Below are positions 6,516-16,836 of a stretch of DNA of 64,000 bases, one piece after another (within the stretch, counting starts at the first letter, position 1; each line of letters starts with the position of its first letter). Origin of the DNA: Lunatimonas salinarum (GTDB lineage: Bacteria; Bacteroidota; Bacteroidia; Cytophagales; Cyclobacteriaceae); the NCBI RefSeq assembly GCF_017811155.1, contig NZ_JACVCV010000018.1, positions 1 to 64,000 of the forward strand, in the 5' to 3' direction. The position numbers and the translations under genes are program-made. The notes under the pieces were generated by a model, which saw nothing but the letters and a program-made list of their open reading frames with translations, searched no databases and had not been told where the DNA came from.

Positions 6516-9392
6516 CTATAATGCGTAGGAAAGGCTGAAATTAATCAACGTACCGGGGTTTAGGCTAGAGAATAGTTGATCAGCCGCCCGATAAGAACGG
6601 AATACCTCCTGCCTGGATTGATTTAGCAGGTTTTGTATGTTCAGGCCGGTTTGCATCCGCTCATCTTTGCCAAATGTTTTGTTTACACTGATGTTTACGG
6701 AATGAAAAGGAACCGTGTACGTATCGGTTCGGTTACCGAATCCGATGTAATTCAAGGTAGAACCCTGCACATTGTAAAAAACGCCCGCTTCCAGGCCAGC
6801 GACAAAATCGTTAAAGGAGATCCCCGTATTGATGATATAAGGGGCCTGTCCTGCCATGTCCCGGTAGGACGCGATCTGTTGCCCTTCCCTAGCCGTTAGC
6901 TGCCTGGAACGGAGCTCGGAAGCGGACATTTGAATACGTGATTCGGTCAATGTCCCGTTGAAGCTAAAAAACAGGTTCTCTAGCTTGGGTGCAACAAATG
7001 CCAAGGATCTTCGAATTTCCAACTCCACGCCTGCCACGGTGCCATTGCCCACATTTCGAGGCTGAAAAGCACCCGGGTCGGATAGAAATTGAACCATCTC
7101 TATGGGCTTGTCAAAGGTTTTGTAGAAGGCACTCACTGACAGTAATTGACCTGCCGGCATGAACTTCTCCCATCTCAGATCAAAATTGTTGATACGGGTG
7201 GCTTCTAGCTGCCCATTCCACAAAACCTCAGTACCCCCATTGGTGGTCTCCGGAAACAAGCCGCCTATAAAGGTTCTTCCGGTAATGGGATCCAGGATCT
7301 CTGCAAAGGACATTTCCTTAAAGGATGGACGTGCGATCGTCCTCGAAAACGAGAGGCGCACATTTTGGTTCTCCTGTAGGCTATTGATCAAGTTTATGGT
7401 CGGAAACAGATCCAGGTCATTCAGTACGCGCTCATTGACAAAGACGATCGTTTGGGTCTGATTGGATCCGGTATAGTATTGATCGTATTTCTCGGCCCTG
7501 ACACCCACGATCGCTTTCAACTTCGGTATCGGAGAGAACTCGCTGTGTACATAAACTCCCAGATTGGTCAGGTTGGCCTGAAAACTATTTGGGTTACTGG
7601 GGATAAACAGCGGGCTGTACCGGACGCCATTTCGGTTTGACGCTGAGAAAAGATTTTCCTCCCGAAGTACTTCATTCGGATCTCCCGTAAAAACGGTATT
7701 TCCGGTGGAAAACTGAAAATCGTTGATCAAAAAATCCCGGTCTTTGTACACATAGGAGGTTCCGAACCGCAATTTTGCCTGATTGCCAAACAACAAATGG
7801 CTATTGGTCAAATCCACCTTGCCTACCAGGTTTTGTTCCTCAAGCGATCTCCATATCCGCTGTGGCAGGCCAACTTCAGAGGAAATGGTTTGATTGGGCC
7901 TCCTGAACCGGAGTACACGCACGTCCGGGTCGTCCATGGTGGAAAGGGTCGGAGACACCTTCCAATTTACTTCCCACTTTCCGCCTGTCAGAAAATGGGC
8001 GCCGTTGATCATCAGGCTGGTCAGCGAGCGCTCGCTGTATTCGATATTATACTGGTCTGCCTCAAAGACAGCTCCCAGGTTGGTGTTTTCAAAATCAAAT
8101 ACACCCACTTTGGATTCCCCGTTCTGTAGGCGGATAAGATTTAACCGGTATTTTGACTGATCGGTTTTGTAGGCCAGTCCAAACATGCCTCCTAGCAGTA
8201 CGTTGTTCACACCGAAACTACCTCGTGACCGCTCCAAAGGCTCCAGCTCGGTCACATTATTTTCCCTTGGCTTGGCATAGAGATTATATTCCGCATTTTG
8301 GAAAAATTCGGAGCTATTCTTGTAAGTCAGCGCTACATTGTAGCCAAGTTTATGACTACCTATGGCCAGCTGATTCCCCAAAGAGAAGCCCATGCCCATA
8401 TTCATCAGGTTTCGCTCGGTTCGTCCGCCAAATTCGGGATTAAAATCCCGAAGAATTCGCTGGTAAAGTTGACCCCTTTCACCACCCGGATTACCGACTA
8501 CCTCCGCATACTGCGGAATATCGGATATCCCTTTGGTGGGAATCTCCCGGTAGCCATTATCAAACCCCAAGAAGTCTGTGGAACTCCTACCTGCACGCAA
8601 AAAATTGGATTTGAAGTGCATAGAGGGATTAAAGCCTCCACTCAACGAAAAGCGCATGGTTTTTTCCTCCGGAAAATCCTTCGTCTCTATATCCACGACT
8701 CCACCGGTAAAGTCGGCGGGTAAGTTGCTGGTAAAGGACTTGGAGACAACGATATTGTCAATGATGTTTGTCGGAAAGATATCCATCTGTATAGTATTCC
8801 TATCGGGATCCAATCCGGGGATATCCACCCCATTCAAGATGGTTTTTGTGTACCGATCTCCCAATCCTCGGATATACACATACTTACCACCCTCAATCGA
8901 TACCCCGGTTACCCGCTTGATTGCGGAGGCGGCGTCTCCGTCGCCCATTTGCCGAAATGCGGCCGCGGAGATCCCATCCATCAGCTGAGCGGCGTTTCGT
9001 TTCACCGTCATCAGGGCGGCCTCCGTGCTTCGGATAGCCTCGGCAGAGATCGTCACGGTCTCTAGGTCAGAAGTAAATTCGGTAAGCTTCAGATTATCTA
9101 AGATCGTAACCTGCCCGTCGGTGACCTGCACCCCTTCTAATACCAACGTATTAAATGAAATAAAGGAAGCCTGAAGGGTATATGTGCCGGGAGCCAATTG
9201 AAGCTCGAAATCCCCATCAAAATCGGTGACGGCGCCAAGTTGCGTGCCGACCACCGAAACGGCAACACCGAAAAGCGGCTCTCCGGAGCGCTCATCGTAG
9301 ATAGACCCTCTGATAACGCCGTTCTGCGCTATAGCTGAAAAGGTAAGCAATGCCAATACCAGTACTAACCAGCTTGTGACAATTTTTTTCAT
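6516..9392 (-). CDS. TonB-dependent outer-membrane receptor
   Basis: A 958-residue outer-membrane receptor. It has a signal peptide (cleavage near residue 22, SAIAQ), then a carboxypeptidase-regulatory-like beta-sandwich at about 25-115 (GVIRGSIYDERSGEPLFGVA, DFDGDFEL), a TonB plug at about 125-240 (YVYIRGLGDRYTKTILNGVD), and a long beta-barrel ending in a C-terminal beta strand with aromatic and hydrophobic residues (NFSLSYAL). Such receptors import a scarce ligand using TonB/ExbBD. No SusD partner is present, so this is not a classical Sus pair. Instead a lipoprotein gene lies upstream on the same strand, separated by 96 bp that include a terminator-like hairpin. The ligand cannot be inferred. 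Confidence 0.93.
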   Translation of the reverse strand: MKKIVTSWLVLVLALLTFSAIAQNGVIRGSIYDERSGEPLFGVAVSVVGTQLGAVTDFDGDFELQLAPGTYTLQASFISFNTLVLEGVQVTDGQVTILDNLKLTEFTSDLETVTISAEAIRSTEAALMTVKRNAAQLMDGISAAAFRQMGDGDAASAIKRVTGVSIEGGKYVYIRGLGDRYTKTILNGVDIPGLDPDRNTIQMDIFPTNIIDNIVVSKSFTSNLPADFTGGVVDIETKDFPEEKTMRFSLSGGFNPSMHFKSNFLRAGRSSTDFLGFDNGYREIPTKGISDIPQYAEVVGNPGGERGQLYQRILRDFNPEFGGRTERNLMNMGMGFSLGNQLAIGSHKLGYNVALTYKNSSEFFQNAEYNLYAKPRENNVTELEPLERSRGSFGVNNVLLGGMFGLAYKTDQSKYRLNLIRLQNGESKVGVFDFENTNLGAVFEADQYNIEYSERSLTSLMINGAHFLTGGKWEVNWKVSPTLSTMDDPDVRVLRFRRPNQTISSEVGLPQRIWRSLEEQNLVGKVDLTNSHLLFGNQAKLRFGTSYVYKDRDFLINDFQFSTGNTVFTGDPNEVLREENLFSASNRNGVRYSPLFIPSNPNSFQANLTNLGVYVHSEFSPIPKLKAIVGVRAEKYDQYYTGSNQTQTIVFVNERVLNDLDLFPTINLINSLQENQNVRLSFSRTIARPSFKEMSFAEILDPITGRTFIGGLFPETTNGGTEVLWNGQLEATRINNFDLRWEKFMPAGQLLSVSAFYKTFDKPIEMVQFLSDPGAFQPRNVGNGTVAGVELEIRRSLAFVAPKLENLFFSFNGTLTESRIQMSASELRSRQLTAREGQQIASYRDMAGQAPYIINTGISFNDFVAGLEAGVFYNVQGSTLNYIGFGNRTDTYTVPFHSVNISVNKTFGKDERMQTGLNIQNLLNQSRQEVFRSYRAADQLFSSLNPGTLINFSLSYAL

Positions 9393-9430
9393 GGATTATG
9401 TTTTGTTTAGTAATACAGCAGATAGCTAAA

Positions 9431-9464
9431 AAAGTAAGGGAAGGGGTGAGGATACACCCCTTCC
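9431..9464 (-). terminator. Terminator or attenuator between lipoprotein and TonB receptor
   Basis: A perfect 10-bp stem (GGAAGGGGTG / CACCCCTTCC, 9439-9448 with 9455-9464, six-base loop). On the minus strand a T-run (TTTTTT at 9429-9434) follows after five bases. It lies 24 bp after the lipoprotein stop, so readthrough into the receptor gene would be only partial. Confidence 0.7.
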
Positions 9465-9488
9465 AAAAAATGGATTGTACTTCAATAA

Positions 9489-10991
9489 TTACAAATCGTC
9501 CAGTTGACCGGCAACAGCCGCCCAGGACCAACCCTGAAAAGCAGCCTTATCAGCTCCGACGGTATTCTCCCCTAAGGGGACTTCACTGCCATGCGCATGG
9601 GTACCGTTTCGAAACACATCCGTAAGCGTTGCTCCTTCAGCCAACGTAACCTCTAGACTTTCGAAACTCAGGACACCGCTCTGAAAATTTGCCAAGCTTG
9701 CATCGCCGCTTATGGAAAGGTCTCCCCGACCCTCCGTGGCAGATGGGCTGCCAAAACCATAGAAGTAGATATTTTGGAAGGTACCTCTTGCACCGTCTCT
9801 AAAGTCTCCCATTTCAGCGGCAGCATGTCCTCTTATGGTGCCATTGGTCAGTGTATGGGCTCCATTGAAAGAACCCTCAGGCCCATCAATCTCCAACGCG
9901 TGGTCAGTATTCGAACCACATAGGATAATAAAGTTGTCCAGTGTACCAGACCACGCCTGATCGGTATCCAACGCATCGTCACCGGAGTTCCATACGATTG
10001 CATTCTTCACACTTACCGTGCCACCAAACCACTCTATTCCATCGTCCTGATTGGCTATTACCTCGATATTTTCGATAATGGTTTTAGAGCCTACACCTCC
10101 CAGGGTCAATCCATTGATTTCATTACCCTCCCCGATATTGGCACCGCCGTGTCGGATAGAGATGAATTTCAATATTCCTGAGTCATCCTCCGGATCGCTG
10201 CCTCCGTAAAGTCCGTTAGTGTCTGAGGGCGGAATCCCTTCGATCTGCACTTCGGTAACATCTCCTGCAAACGAACTGCTGGCATTACCGAGTATCAACA
10301 ATCCTCCCCATAAACCGTCGATATCCGGATCCAGATTGGGACTCGAAATCATTCCAGGCTCAATCTCATCGGCCACGGAGGTAAATATGATGGGTTGTGT
10401 TTCCGTCCCTTGAGCGTCTATTCTCGCTCCTCTTGCGATGATCAATGCAGTTGCATTGGGGCCTGAACCCGCTTCTCCTTTCACAATCACACCCGGCTCA
10501 ATCGTGAGTGTTGCCCCGGCGGTAACTGCGATTCTTCCCCCCAGCACATAGGTTTTACCGGTCTCCCATAGCGCATCTTCGGTGATGTTGGAAGTCAACC
10601 GAATCACGCTGGCAACATCTCCCACCGTCAATACGTGGGTTACCGTCTGCGTATCACCGTTGCTGTCTGTGGCTACAAATTCAAAGACAATGTTTCTATT
10701 GGCATCTGCTTCGGTAGATGTATAGGAAAATTCATGGCTGACCGCAGTCTCACCGGTAAAAGGAAGCGATTCCAAAGTTGTTCCGTCCTTTCTAATTACC
10801 ACGGAAACCAGCCCATCCGGAGCAAGGATCTGCGCGGTCACCGGACCTACCGCTTGCCCGGCTTCGATTACCGCTGTGGCGGGAATCCCCGTAATGGATA
10901 CTGAATTGTTTGGCTGCTCGTCTTCCGTACAGGCCCCTAAAACAAGGATTCCCAACGTGAAAGACAACATAACCCGGAAAATCTTTTTCAT
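9489..10991 (-). CDS. Surface lipoprotein with repeated parallel-beta-type motifs
   Basis: A 500-residue lipoprotein: signal peptide and lipobox LVLGAC with C21 as the lipidated residue, followed by an acidic TEDEQ. Residues about 30-125 look like an immunoglobulin-like domain. Then comes a region with typical beta-helix phrases (GRIAVTAGATLTIEPGVIV, GSKTIIENIEVIANQDDGIEW, TLTNGTIRGHAAAEMG). Proteins of this layout are common in Bacteroidota beside TonB receptors, where they are usually annotated only as hypothetical. It is co-directional with and upstream of the receptor gene; a role in capturing the receptor's ligand at the surface is inference from context. No catalytic residues are recognised. 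Confidence 0.75.
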   Translation of the reverse strand: MKKIFRVMLSFTLGILVLGACTEDEQPNNSVSITGIPATAVIEAGQAVGPVTAQILAPDGLVSVVIRKDGTTLESLPFTGETAVSHEFSYTSTEADANRNIVFEFVATDSNGDTQTVTHVLTVGDVASVIRLTSNITEDALWETGKTYVLGGRIAVTAGATLTIEPGVIVKGEAGSGPNATALIIARGARIDAQGTETQPIIFTSVADEIEPGMISSPNLDPDIDGLWGGLLILGNASSSFAGDVTEVQIEGIPPSDTNGLYGGSDPEDDSGILKFISIRHGGANIGEGNEINGLTLGGVGSKTIIENIEVIANQDDGIEWFGGTVSVKNAIVWNSGDDALDTDQAWSGTLDNFIILCGSNTDHALEIDGPEGSFNGAHTLTNGTIRGHAAAEMGDFRDGARGTFQNIYFYGFGSPSATEGRGDLSISGDASLANFQSGVLSFESLEVTLAEGATLTDVFRNGTHAHGSEVPLGENTVGADKAAFQGWSWAAVAGQLDDL

Positions 10992-11140
10992 GATAGTAGT
11001 AAGATTAAGTAAGTCAACTATTTTTCCGCTGCAAAATTGACTTAAATAATACTACCTCAGCTCATGAAACGAGTTATCAAATTTTAAAATAATATTCTGA
11101 AATTTAACCTAATCTTAACAATCGTTCTTAAAAACACTTC

Positions 11141-13990
11141 CTAGTCCTTTGTCTCCGCGGCGTTCGCCAATTCCTGCGCTAAAAATCTGGCTGTGTGGCT
11201 CCTGGAATGACCGACCAAACGCTCCGGTGTGCCGCTGAAAAGCACTTCACCACCCCCTGACCCTCCTTCGGGCCCCAGATCAATAATGTAATCAGAAACC
11301 TTGATCACATCGAGGTTATGTTCGATGATCAGGACAGTATTGCCCTTTTCCACCAACTTGTTCAACACCTCCAGCAAGTGTTCGATGTCCTGAAAATGCA
11401 GCCCTGTAGTAGGCTCATCGAGGATGTAAAAGGTCTTGCCCGTATCCTTTTTGGAGAGCTCGGTGGCCAGCTTCACGCGCTGAGCTTCTCCGCCGGAGAG
11501 GGTGGTGGCGTGCTGCCCCAGCGTGATGTAGCCCAACCCTACTTCAAAGAGGGTTTGGATTTTTCGGAGTATCTTGGGCTGATTTTCAAAAAACTCCACT
11601 GCCTGCTCCACGGTCATATCCAGCACATCGGAGATGCTCTTGCCTTTGAAGCGCACCTCGAGCGTTTCCCGGTTATAGCGCTTACCCTTACACGTCTCAC
11701 AGGGCACGTGCACATCGGGAAGAAAATCCATCTCAATAAGCTTCATCCCCGCTCCTTCACAATCTTCACAGCGACCCCCCTTTACGTTAAAGGAGAACCT
11801 TCCGGGCTTGTACCCCCTGATTTTGGATTCCGGTAATTCTGTAAATAGGGCCCGAATATCGGTAAAAACACCCGTATAGGTAGCGGGATTGGATCGGGGA
11901 GTGCGGCCAATGGGCGATTGGTCTACTTCGATGACTTTGTCCAAATGTTCCAAACCCTGAAGGCTCTTGTAAGGAAGTGGCTCCTTCTTCGAGTGATAAA
12001 AATGCTGATTTAACAGCGGGTACAGCGTTTCGTGTATCAGCGAACTTTTGCCCGATCCAGAAACTCCCGTGACGCAAATCATCGTCCCAAGCGGGAAGGA
12101 AACCGAAACATGCTTCAGGTTGTGCCCGGTGGCGCCTTTTAAAACCAATGCTTCTCCATTGCCCTTTCTGCGTTTTTTGGGCACCGCAATCTGCTTCTCG
12201 CCATTGAGATACTTGGCTGTCAAACTGTCCAGCCTCAGAATCTCAGCAGGCGTGCCACTCGCTACTACCTGTCCTCCATGCCGACCCGCTCCAGGCCCTA
12301 TGTCCACAAGGTGGTCCGACTCCAGCATCATATCCTTATCGTGTTCTACCACCAGCACCGAGTTGCCCAAATCACGCAGATCCTGCAATGCCTTGATTAA
12401 CTTGACATTGTCCCGCTGATGCAGGCCGATGCTGGGCTCATCTAGAATATACAACACGCCCACTAGCTGCGTGCCAATCTGGGTAGCCAACCGGATTCGC
12501 TGTGCCTCCCCCCCTGACAACGTGCGGAGCGGTCGGTTGAGCGTCAGGTAGCTCAGGCCTATATCCAACAAAAACCCTATGCGCTTGCGAATTTCCTTCA
12601 ATACTTCCACACCGATCAAACGTTGTTTTTCGGTCATGCGGCTCTCCACATTGGAAAACCAATCCGAGAGCGCCGAAATATCCATTACCGCAAGCTCACC
12701 TATATGCTTGCCCGCTATCCTAAAATGCAGCGACTCCTTCTTAAGCCGGTACCCGTCGCAATCAGGACAAGTACGGGAAGTGGTAAAATCCGCCACCCAC
12801 TTTTGGATCTTATCCGAACCGCCCTCCTGTTGCTTTTGGAGAAAATGAATGATACCCTCAAAGGTTGTGTTCCACGTGGTGCCGGGGTATTTGACAGAAT
12901 CCACCTCCACTTCCATCTTATCGCCGTATAAGAGGGTTTGTATCACCTCCTCACTTAGTTTATTGATCGGCGTGGAAATGCTAGCCTTGTACCGCTTTAA
13001 GATGGCATCTATCTTCTTGAAGATCCAAATATCCCGGTACTCTCCCAGTGGTGCAATGCCTCCACGGCTGATACTCAGCTCCGGATCGGGAATAATATTT
13101 TCCCGTGTAATCTCTTCGATGATACCCAACCCATTGCAGGTAGGGCAAGCCCCGTAGGGACTGTTGAAGGAAAAGTTATTGGGGGCAGGCTCGTCGTAGC
13201 TGAGGCCTGTTTCGGGATCCATCAGGTATTTGGAGAAATGGTACACCGCACCACTTTCGTCTCGCAGCATGATGATCCCCTTTCCCAGGTTTAGGGCGGT
13301 CTTTAAGGACTGAACGATGCGGTACCGATCGGATTCATCTGCCACGATACGGTCTACGACTATTTCTATATCGTGGATCTTGTACCGGTCCAATTGCATC
13401 TTGGGTACCAGATCCATTACCACGCCGTCCACGCGCATCTTGGAATACCCCATCTTACGCACCTGCTCAAAGAGCTCGCGATAATGCCCCTTCCTACCCT
13501 TGACCACAGGTGCCAGCAAATACAGCTTCTTGCCACCAAATTGCTGAAAGAGCTGCTCCACGATCTGATCCTCTGTCTGCCGCACCATCCGATGTCCCGT
13601 CAAGTAGGAAAAAGCTTCTCCTGCGCGGGCATAGAGAAGCCGCATAAAATCGTAGATTTCGGTGACCGTCCCTACCGTGGAACGTGGATTTTTGGAAGTC
13701 GTCTTCTGTTCGATGGATATCACCGGAGACAGACCGTTGATCTTATCCACATCGGGCCGTTCCATACCGCCCAAGAAAGAACGGGCATAAGCCGAAAAAC
13801 TCTCCATATACCTGCGCTGTCCTTCGGCATAAATGGTATCAAATGCCAAAGAGCTCTTTCCACTACCGCTTATTCCAGTGATTACCACCAGCTTGTACCG
13901 GGGCAGGCTTAAGTCGATGTTTTTGAGATTGTGCTCCCGCGCACCAAAAATCTCTATTAATTCCTCGGTGAGTACGTTTTCTTCAGTCAT
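11141..13990 (-). CDS. uvrA: Excinuclease ABC subunit A
   Basis: A 949-residue, full-length UvrA, the damage-recognition ATPase of nucleotide excision repair that works with UvrB and UvrC. It contains two ABC ATPase modules: Walker A GISGSGKSS near residue 40 and GVSGSGKSSLI near residue 640, signature LSGGEAQR twice, and Walker B LYILDEPSIGLHQRD and FYILDEPTTGLHFQD. Two zinc modules are present: CPTCNG with the later CPDC pair, and CEDCEGAG ... CETCKGKR. UvrC is encoded at 47.1 kb in this window on the other strand; UvrB is not here. Flanks are unrelated genes, so it is probably its own transcription unit. Confidence 0.98.
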   Translation of the reverse strand: MTEENVLTEELIEIFGAREHNLKNIDLSLPRYKLVVITGISGSGKSSLAFDTIYAEGQRRYMESFSAYARSFLGGMERPDVDKINGLSPVISIEQKTTSKNPRSTVGTVTEIYDFMRLLYARAGEAFSYLTGHRMVRQTEDQIVEQLFQQFGGKKLYLLAPVVKGRKGHYRELFEQVRKMGYSKMRVDGVVMDLVPKMQLDRYKIHDIEIVVDRIVADESDRYRIVQSLKTALNLGKGIIMLRDESGAVYHFSKYLMDPETGLSYDEPAPNNFSFNSPYGACPTCNGLGIIEEITRENIIPDPELSISRGGIAPLGEYRDIWIFKKIDAILKRYKASISTPINKLSEEVIQTLLYGDKMEVEVDSVKYPGTTWNTTFEGIIHFLQKQQEGGSDKIQKWVADFTTSRTCPDCDGYRLKKESLHFRIAGKHIGELAVMDISALSDWFSNVESRMTEKQRLIGVEVLKEIRKRIGFLLDIGLSYLTLNRPLRTLSGGEAQRIRLATQIGTQLVGVLYILDEPSIGLHQRDNVKLIKALQDLRDLGNSVLVVEHDKDMMLESDHLVDIGPGAGRHGGQVVASGTPAEILRLDSLTAKYLNGEKQIAVPKKRRKGNGEALVLKGATGHNLKHVSVSFPLGTMICVTGVSGSGKSSLIHETLYPLLNQHFYHSKKEPLPYKSLQGLEHLDKVIEVDQSPIGRTPRSNPATYTGVFTDIRALFTELPESKIRGYKPGRFSFNVKGGRCEDCEGAGMKLIEMDFLPDVHVPCETCKGKRYNRETLEVRFKGKSISDVLDMTVEQAVEFFENQPKILRKIQTLFEVGLGYITLGQHATTLSGGEAQRVKLATELSKKDTGKTFYILDEPTTGLHFQDIEHLLEVLNKLVEKGNTVLIIEHNLDVIKVSDYIIDLGPEGGSGGGEVLFSGTPERLVGHSRSHTARFLAQELANAAETKD

Positions 13991-14060
13991 ACTTGATTAG
14001 ATCCCGTGGTGATCGGCGAACCTGCAAAACTAGCACATATTCGGAGATTTGGCCAATAAC

Positions 14061-14085
14061 GCCTACTAAACTTCCCCTAGTAGGC
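14061..14085. other. Inverted repeat between the AsmA-like gene and uvrA
   Basis: A perfect 8-bp stem GCCTACTA / TAGTAGGC around a nine-base loop, 22 bp past the stop of the AsmA-like gene. There is no T-run on either strand, so it may be a Rho-type or processing hairpin rather than a standard terminator. Confidence 0.4.
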
Positions 14086-14107
14086 TTTGGTTCTGTCGGG
14101 ACTCAAA

Positions 14108-15787
14108 TTAGTTCTTGCGGGCCTTCTCCCGTAGTTCTTCCTCCGAATCGCCGGTGATCGTAGATTTCAGCCCGCTGAGTACTAGCTGCCACCAATAGTT
14201 AAAAATAAATTTACGCTGATCCCGAACTTGGTAAACCGCGCCCTTTTTTAATTCCCCCCGCTTCGTGGGGTTCTGTGACTTAATCACCAATTTATTCGCC
14301 AAAAAAGACCCTATACGCTGAAACATATTCTGGTCATGGCCAAAATTCTTGTCCAAAATCTCAATCTCCAGATCCTGAAACTTGGCAATCAACTCTCCCG
14401 ACCCATCATAATCGTTTGCCGAAATATTGAAATGCAAGTCTGTCAGCCGCCCGCCCTTCAGCGCCACCCGGGTAGCCGGTTCCACCATGGCGTTTATCGC
14501 CCTCAGGTCAAATCCCCCTACGCTTCCTTGCATGGTAAATCTTCCCTTGTCATCGCGTAAAAAATACCTGCCATGGAGGGTAATTTTTCCCTGACCCATG
14601 AGTCTAGCCTCCGCGGACATATGTAACGTATCATTTTGGTGCAAGTCTTCTTTATACGTCGTAAAGGGATACAGGGTAGCGTGTACCTGATCGAAATAGA
14701 TCATTCCGGATCGTGGGGCGTCGTTGTCGGGGCGTTCCTCGTACGAGACTCGCATATTCTCCACGGCGATGGTGTCGATTTTTACGCCTACATCGATGGA
14801 CTTCACGATCTCATGGATCATCTTAGGACGTTTCTCCCTGTCGTCCGGTCGGCGCTTGTCCCGAAACACTTCCAATTCTGGATCGGTGATCAAGAGCTTT
14901 TCAGCATGCAAGGTGCCGGAACCAAAATACCCCGCCAAATCAATTCCCAACAGCTGCAATCTCCCCCGATGGAGCGCCATCCAATCGGTTTCCTTTTCAA
15001 ACTGCCGAATGTAGGCGTACTTTTCCAATTTATTAATAAACGAAACCTTTTCGATGATCAAATGCCTTTCATCTGTATCAAAGGATAGGTCTTTGGCGCT
15101 GATTGCATTTCGATAATCGTTGAGGTGAACCGTTGCCTCAGCCATATAGCCCTGTATGAATGCGACGTCAAACAAAGCGCGGCGATCGGTCAAATGCGCA
15201 TTTGTAAACACAAATTCATCTGCGAACACAAACAAATCGTGTAGACTTAATCTGGTTGAATCGGTGTAACTGTCTTTGTTGAAAAAATTCAGCTTATTGA
15301 CGCGGATATGATTTACGGATATGCGGTCATAGTCCTTTCCCTTCCGTTCCGTTGCTTCGGTGTTTCCGATTTCCAGCTTCTCCAAAGGAGGTGTCGAGCT
15401 TTCCAACACCAACTCCTCCAAATGCGCCGAGTCCAAACGGATGGAATTGTCGAGCAAAACATCTACCCATCGAAACCCGGTAAGGTTGGCCTCTTTCAGG
15501 TTTAGGGTAAACCGGATTTTGTCTTTATCACTTTCCACCTCACCCGGGCTGATGGCCACATCCCTCAACCGAAGCACCGAACCAAAAAAATCATAGTCGA
15601 TGCGGATATCCCCAAAATGCACCTCGTGACCGGCAAAATCGGAGGTCCGGGTGATCATGTCCCGGACAATTCGCTCCCCGTATTTGCTCAGGTACAGGTT
15701 GACGAGGGAAGGCAAACTAAAATAGACCACAGCAACAACGGCTAGGAATACGACCGCCAGCCGCAACACAATGTGAAGGTGCCTCAT
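14108..15787 (-). CDS. AsmA/DUF748-like inner-membrane-anchored protein
   Basis: A 559-residue protein with one N-terminal transmembrane anchor (residues about 6-27) and a long, regular beta-rich periplasmic part. The recurrent pattern of hydrophobic strands with phrases such as EVHFGDIRIDYDFFGSVLRL, LDSAHLEELVLES and ISVNHIRVNKLNF is typical of the AsmA/DUF748 superfamily. Members of that superfamily are long beta-groove proteins linked to lipid movement between the membranes. The gene sits upstream of uvrA on the same strand but 117 bp away with a hairpin between, so it is probably separate. No catalytic motif is seen. The family placement rests on pattern, not on a signature. Confidence 0.6.
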   Translation of the reverse strand: MRHLHIVLRLAVVFLAVVAVVYFSLPSLVNLYLSKYGERIVRDMITRTSDFAGHEVHFGDIRIDYDFFGSVLRLRDVAISPGEVESDKDKIRFTLNLKEANLTGFRWVDVLLDNSIRLDSAHLEELVLESSTPPLEKLEIGNTEATERKGKDYDRISVNHIRVNKLNFFNKDSYTDSTRLSLHDLFVFADEFVFTNAHLTDRRALFDVAFIQGYMAEATVHLNDYRNAISAKDLSFDTDERHLIIEKVSFINKLEKYAYIRQFEKETDWMALHRGRLQLLGIDLAGYFGSGTLHAEKLLITDPELEVFRDKRRPDDREKRPKMIHEIVKSIDVGVKIDTIAVENMRVSYEERPDNDAPRSGMIYFDQVHATLYPFTTYKEDLHQNDTLHMSAEARLMGQGKITLHGRYFLRDDKGRFTMQGSVGGFDLRAINAMVEPATRVALKGGRLTDLHFNISANDYDGSGELIAKFQDLEIEILDKNFGHDQNMFQRIGSFLANKLVIKSQNPTKRGELKKGAVYQVRDQRKFIFNYWWQLVLSGLKSTITGDSEEELREKARKN

Positions 15788-15894
15788 GTAGTGAATTGAT
15801 TTAGAGATAAATTGCAGGAGAAATATAATTCAAATTTATCTCATCTCTACATGTCGCGTCAATTTTTTGATAGGAGCAAAGGAATCGGAAACCG

Positions 15895-16836
15895 CTATAA
15901 GGGAAGTTCGATGGTGTAGGATTTTCCCCTTCCCACAGTCAATTTAGTGGATCTCAACCAAGCATTGTGTAGCTTGACTTCTTTGTAGTTACTTCCATGC
16001 TGAATAGCCCACGTAGCTAAATTCGAAATGGGGGCCGTTACCTCCACCTCCCGGTAATTGGGAAGCTTGTACAGGTCCGATGCCTGCAGCTCAAACCCGT
16101 AGTGGGACGGGCGCGAAAATAATTCCTTCATGGCCAAAATACGGAACATGTACCTACTGGTTTCTTCGTTTAGGTACAGGTCGTAATAGTCAGGTACCTG
16201 TTGCTCGTTGATTCGTCGGTTTAGGCCCGCCATGCCCATGTTATAGCTGGCAGCGACATTGGTCCAACTGCCAAAACGCCCATAGGCAGAACGCAGGTAC
16301 TTACACGCAGCTACCGTCGCTTTTCGCCAGTGGTACCGCTCGTCCACTTCGCTGCTCACCTCCAACCCAAATTCTTTGGCGGTGCTGGGCATAAACTGCC
16401 AAAAACCCCTCGCCCCTGCCGGAGACACGACGTTCATCAGTCCGGACTCAATCAGCGCCACGTACTTAAAATCATCCGGAATCCCATTTTCCCGCAATAC
16501 CTGCTCGATTTCCGGAAAGAACTTTCCAGCCCGCTTCATCATCAGTACCGTATTCGACTCCCAGTAGGCATTGACATACAGCTCCCGCTCCAGTCGCTCA
16601 TACACGTCCGGCTGATGCAGGGGAACCGACTCGCCCGCAAAATCCAGCTTTTCTGGCAATTTAAAAATCGATACCCTGGGCCCAGGAGCTTCCTGAGCGG
16701 GGCCCAAGAAGGTTTCCTCTTGGTCACCTGCTGAGGGGACATAGGAGTTTTCCGAAATTTGGTTCCAAAGGAACCCCAAGCCCAGAAAGAGAATCCCTAC
16801 CAAGGCATATAAGACCGTAAGCTGACTAGTTTTCAA
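15895..16836 (-). CDS. Membrane-anchored lytic transglycosylase (MltD-like SLT domain)
   Basis: A 313-residue protein with an N-terminal membrane segment at residues about 7-24 and an SLT (goose-lysozyme-like) domain from about 115 to 225. The catalytic glutamate is E130 in YVALIESGL, followed by the family motifs SPAGARGFWQFMP and AASYNMG. It would cleave the MurNAc-GlcNAc bond of peptidoglycan in the periplasm with formation of anhydro-muropeptides. No LysM repeat is visible in the 85 residues after the domain, unlike longer MltD proteins. The terminator of the upstream oxidoreductase lies between the two genes, so it likely has its own promoter. Confidence 0.88.
   Translation of the reverse strand: MKTSQLTVLYALVGILFLGLGFLWNQISENSYVPSAGDQEETFLGPAQEAPGPRVSIFKLPEKLDFAGESVPLHQPDVYERLERELYVNAYWESNTVLMMKRAGKFFPEIEQVLRENGIPDDFKYVALIESGLMNVVSPAGARGFWQFMPSTAKEFGLEVSSEVDERYHWRKATVAACKYLRSAYGRFGSWTNVAASYNMGMAGLNRRINEQQVPDYYDLYLNEETSRYMFRILAMKELFSRPSHYGFELQASDLYKLPNYREVEVTAPISNLATWAIQHGSNYKEVKLHNAWLRSTKLTVGRGKSYTIELPL

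Noticed and set aside
6516-10991. SusC/SusD polysaccharide utilisation pair
   Set aside because: The lipoprotein is beta-rich with helix-type repeats and lacks the all-helical TPR character of SusD, and no glycan enzymes flank it.
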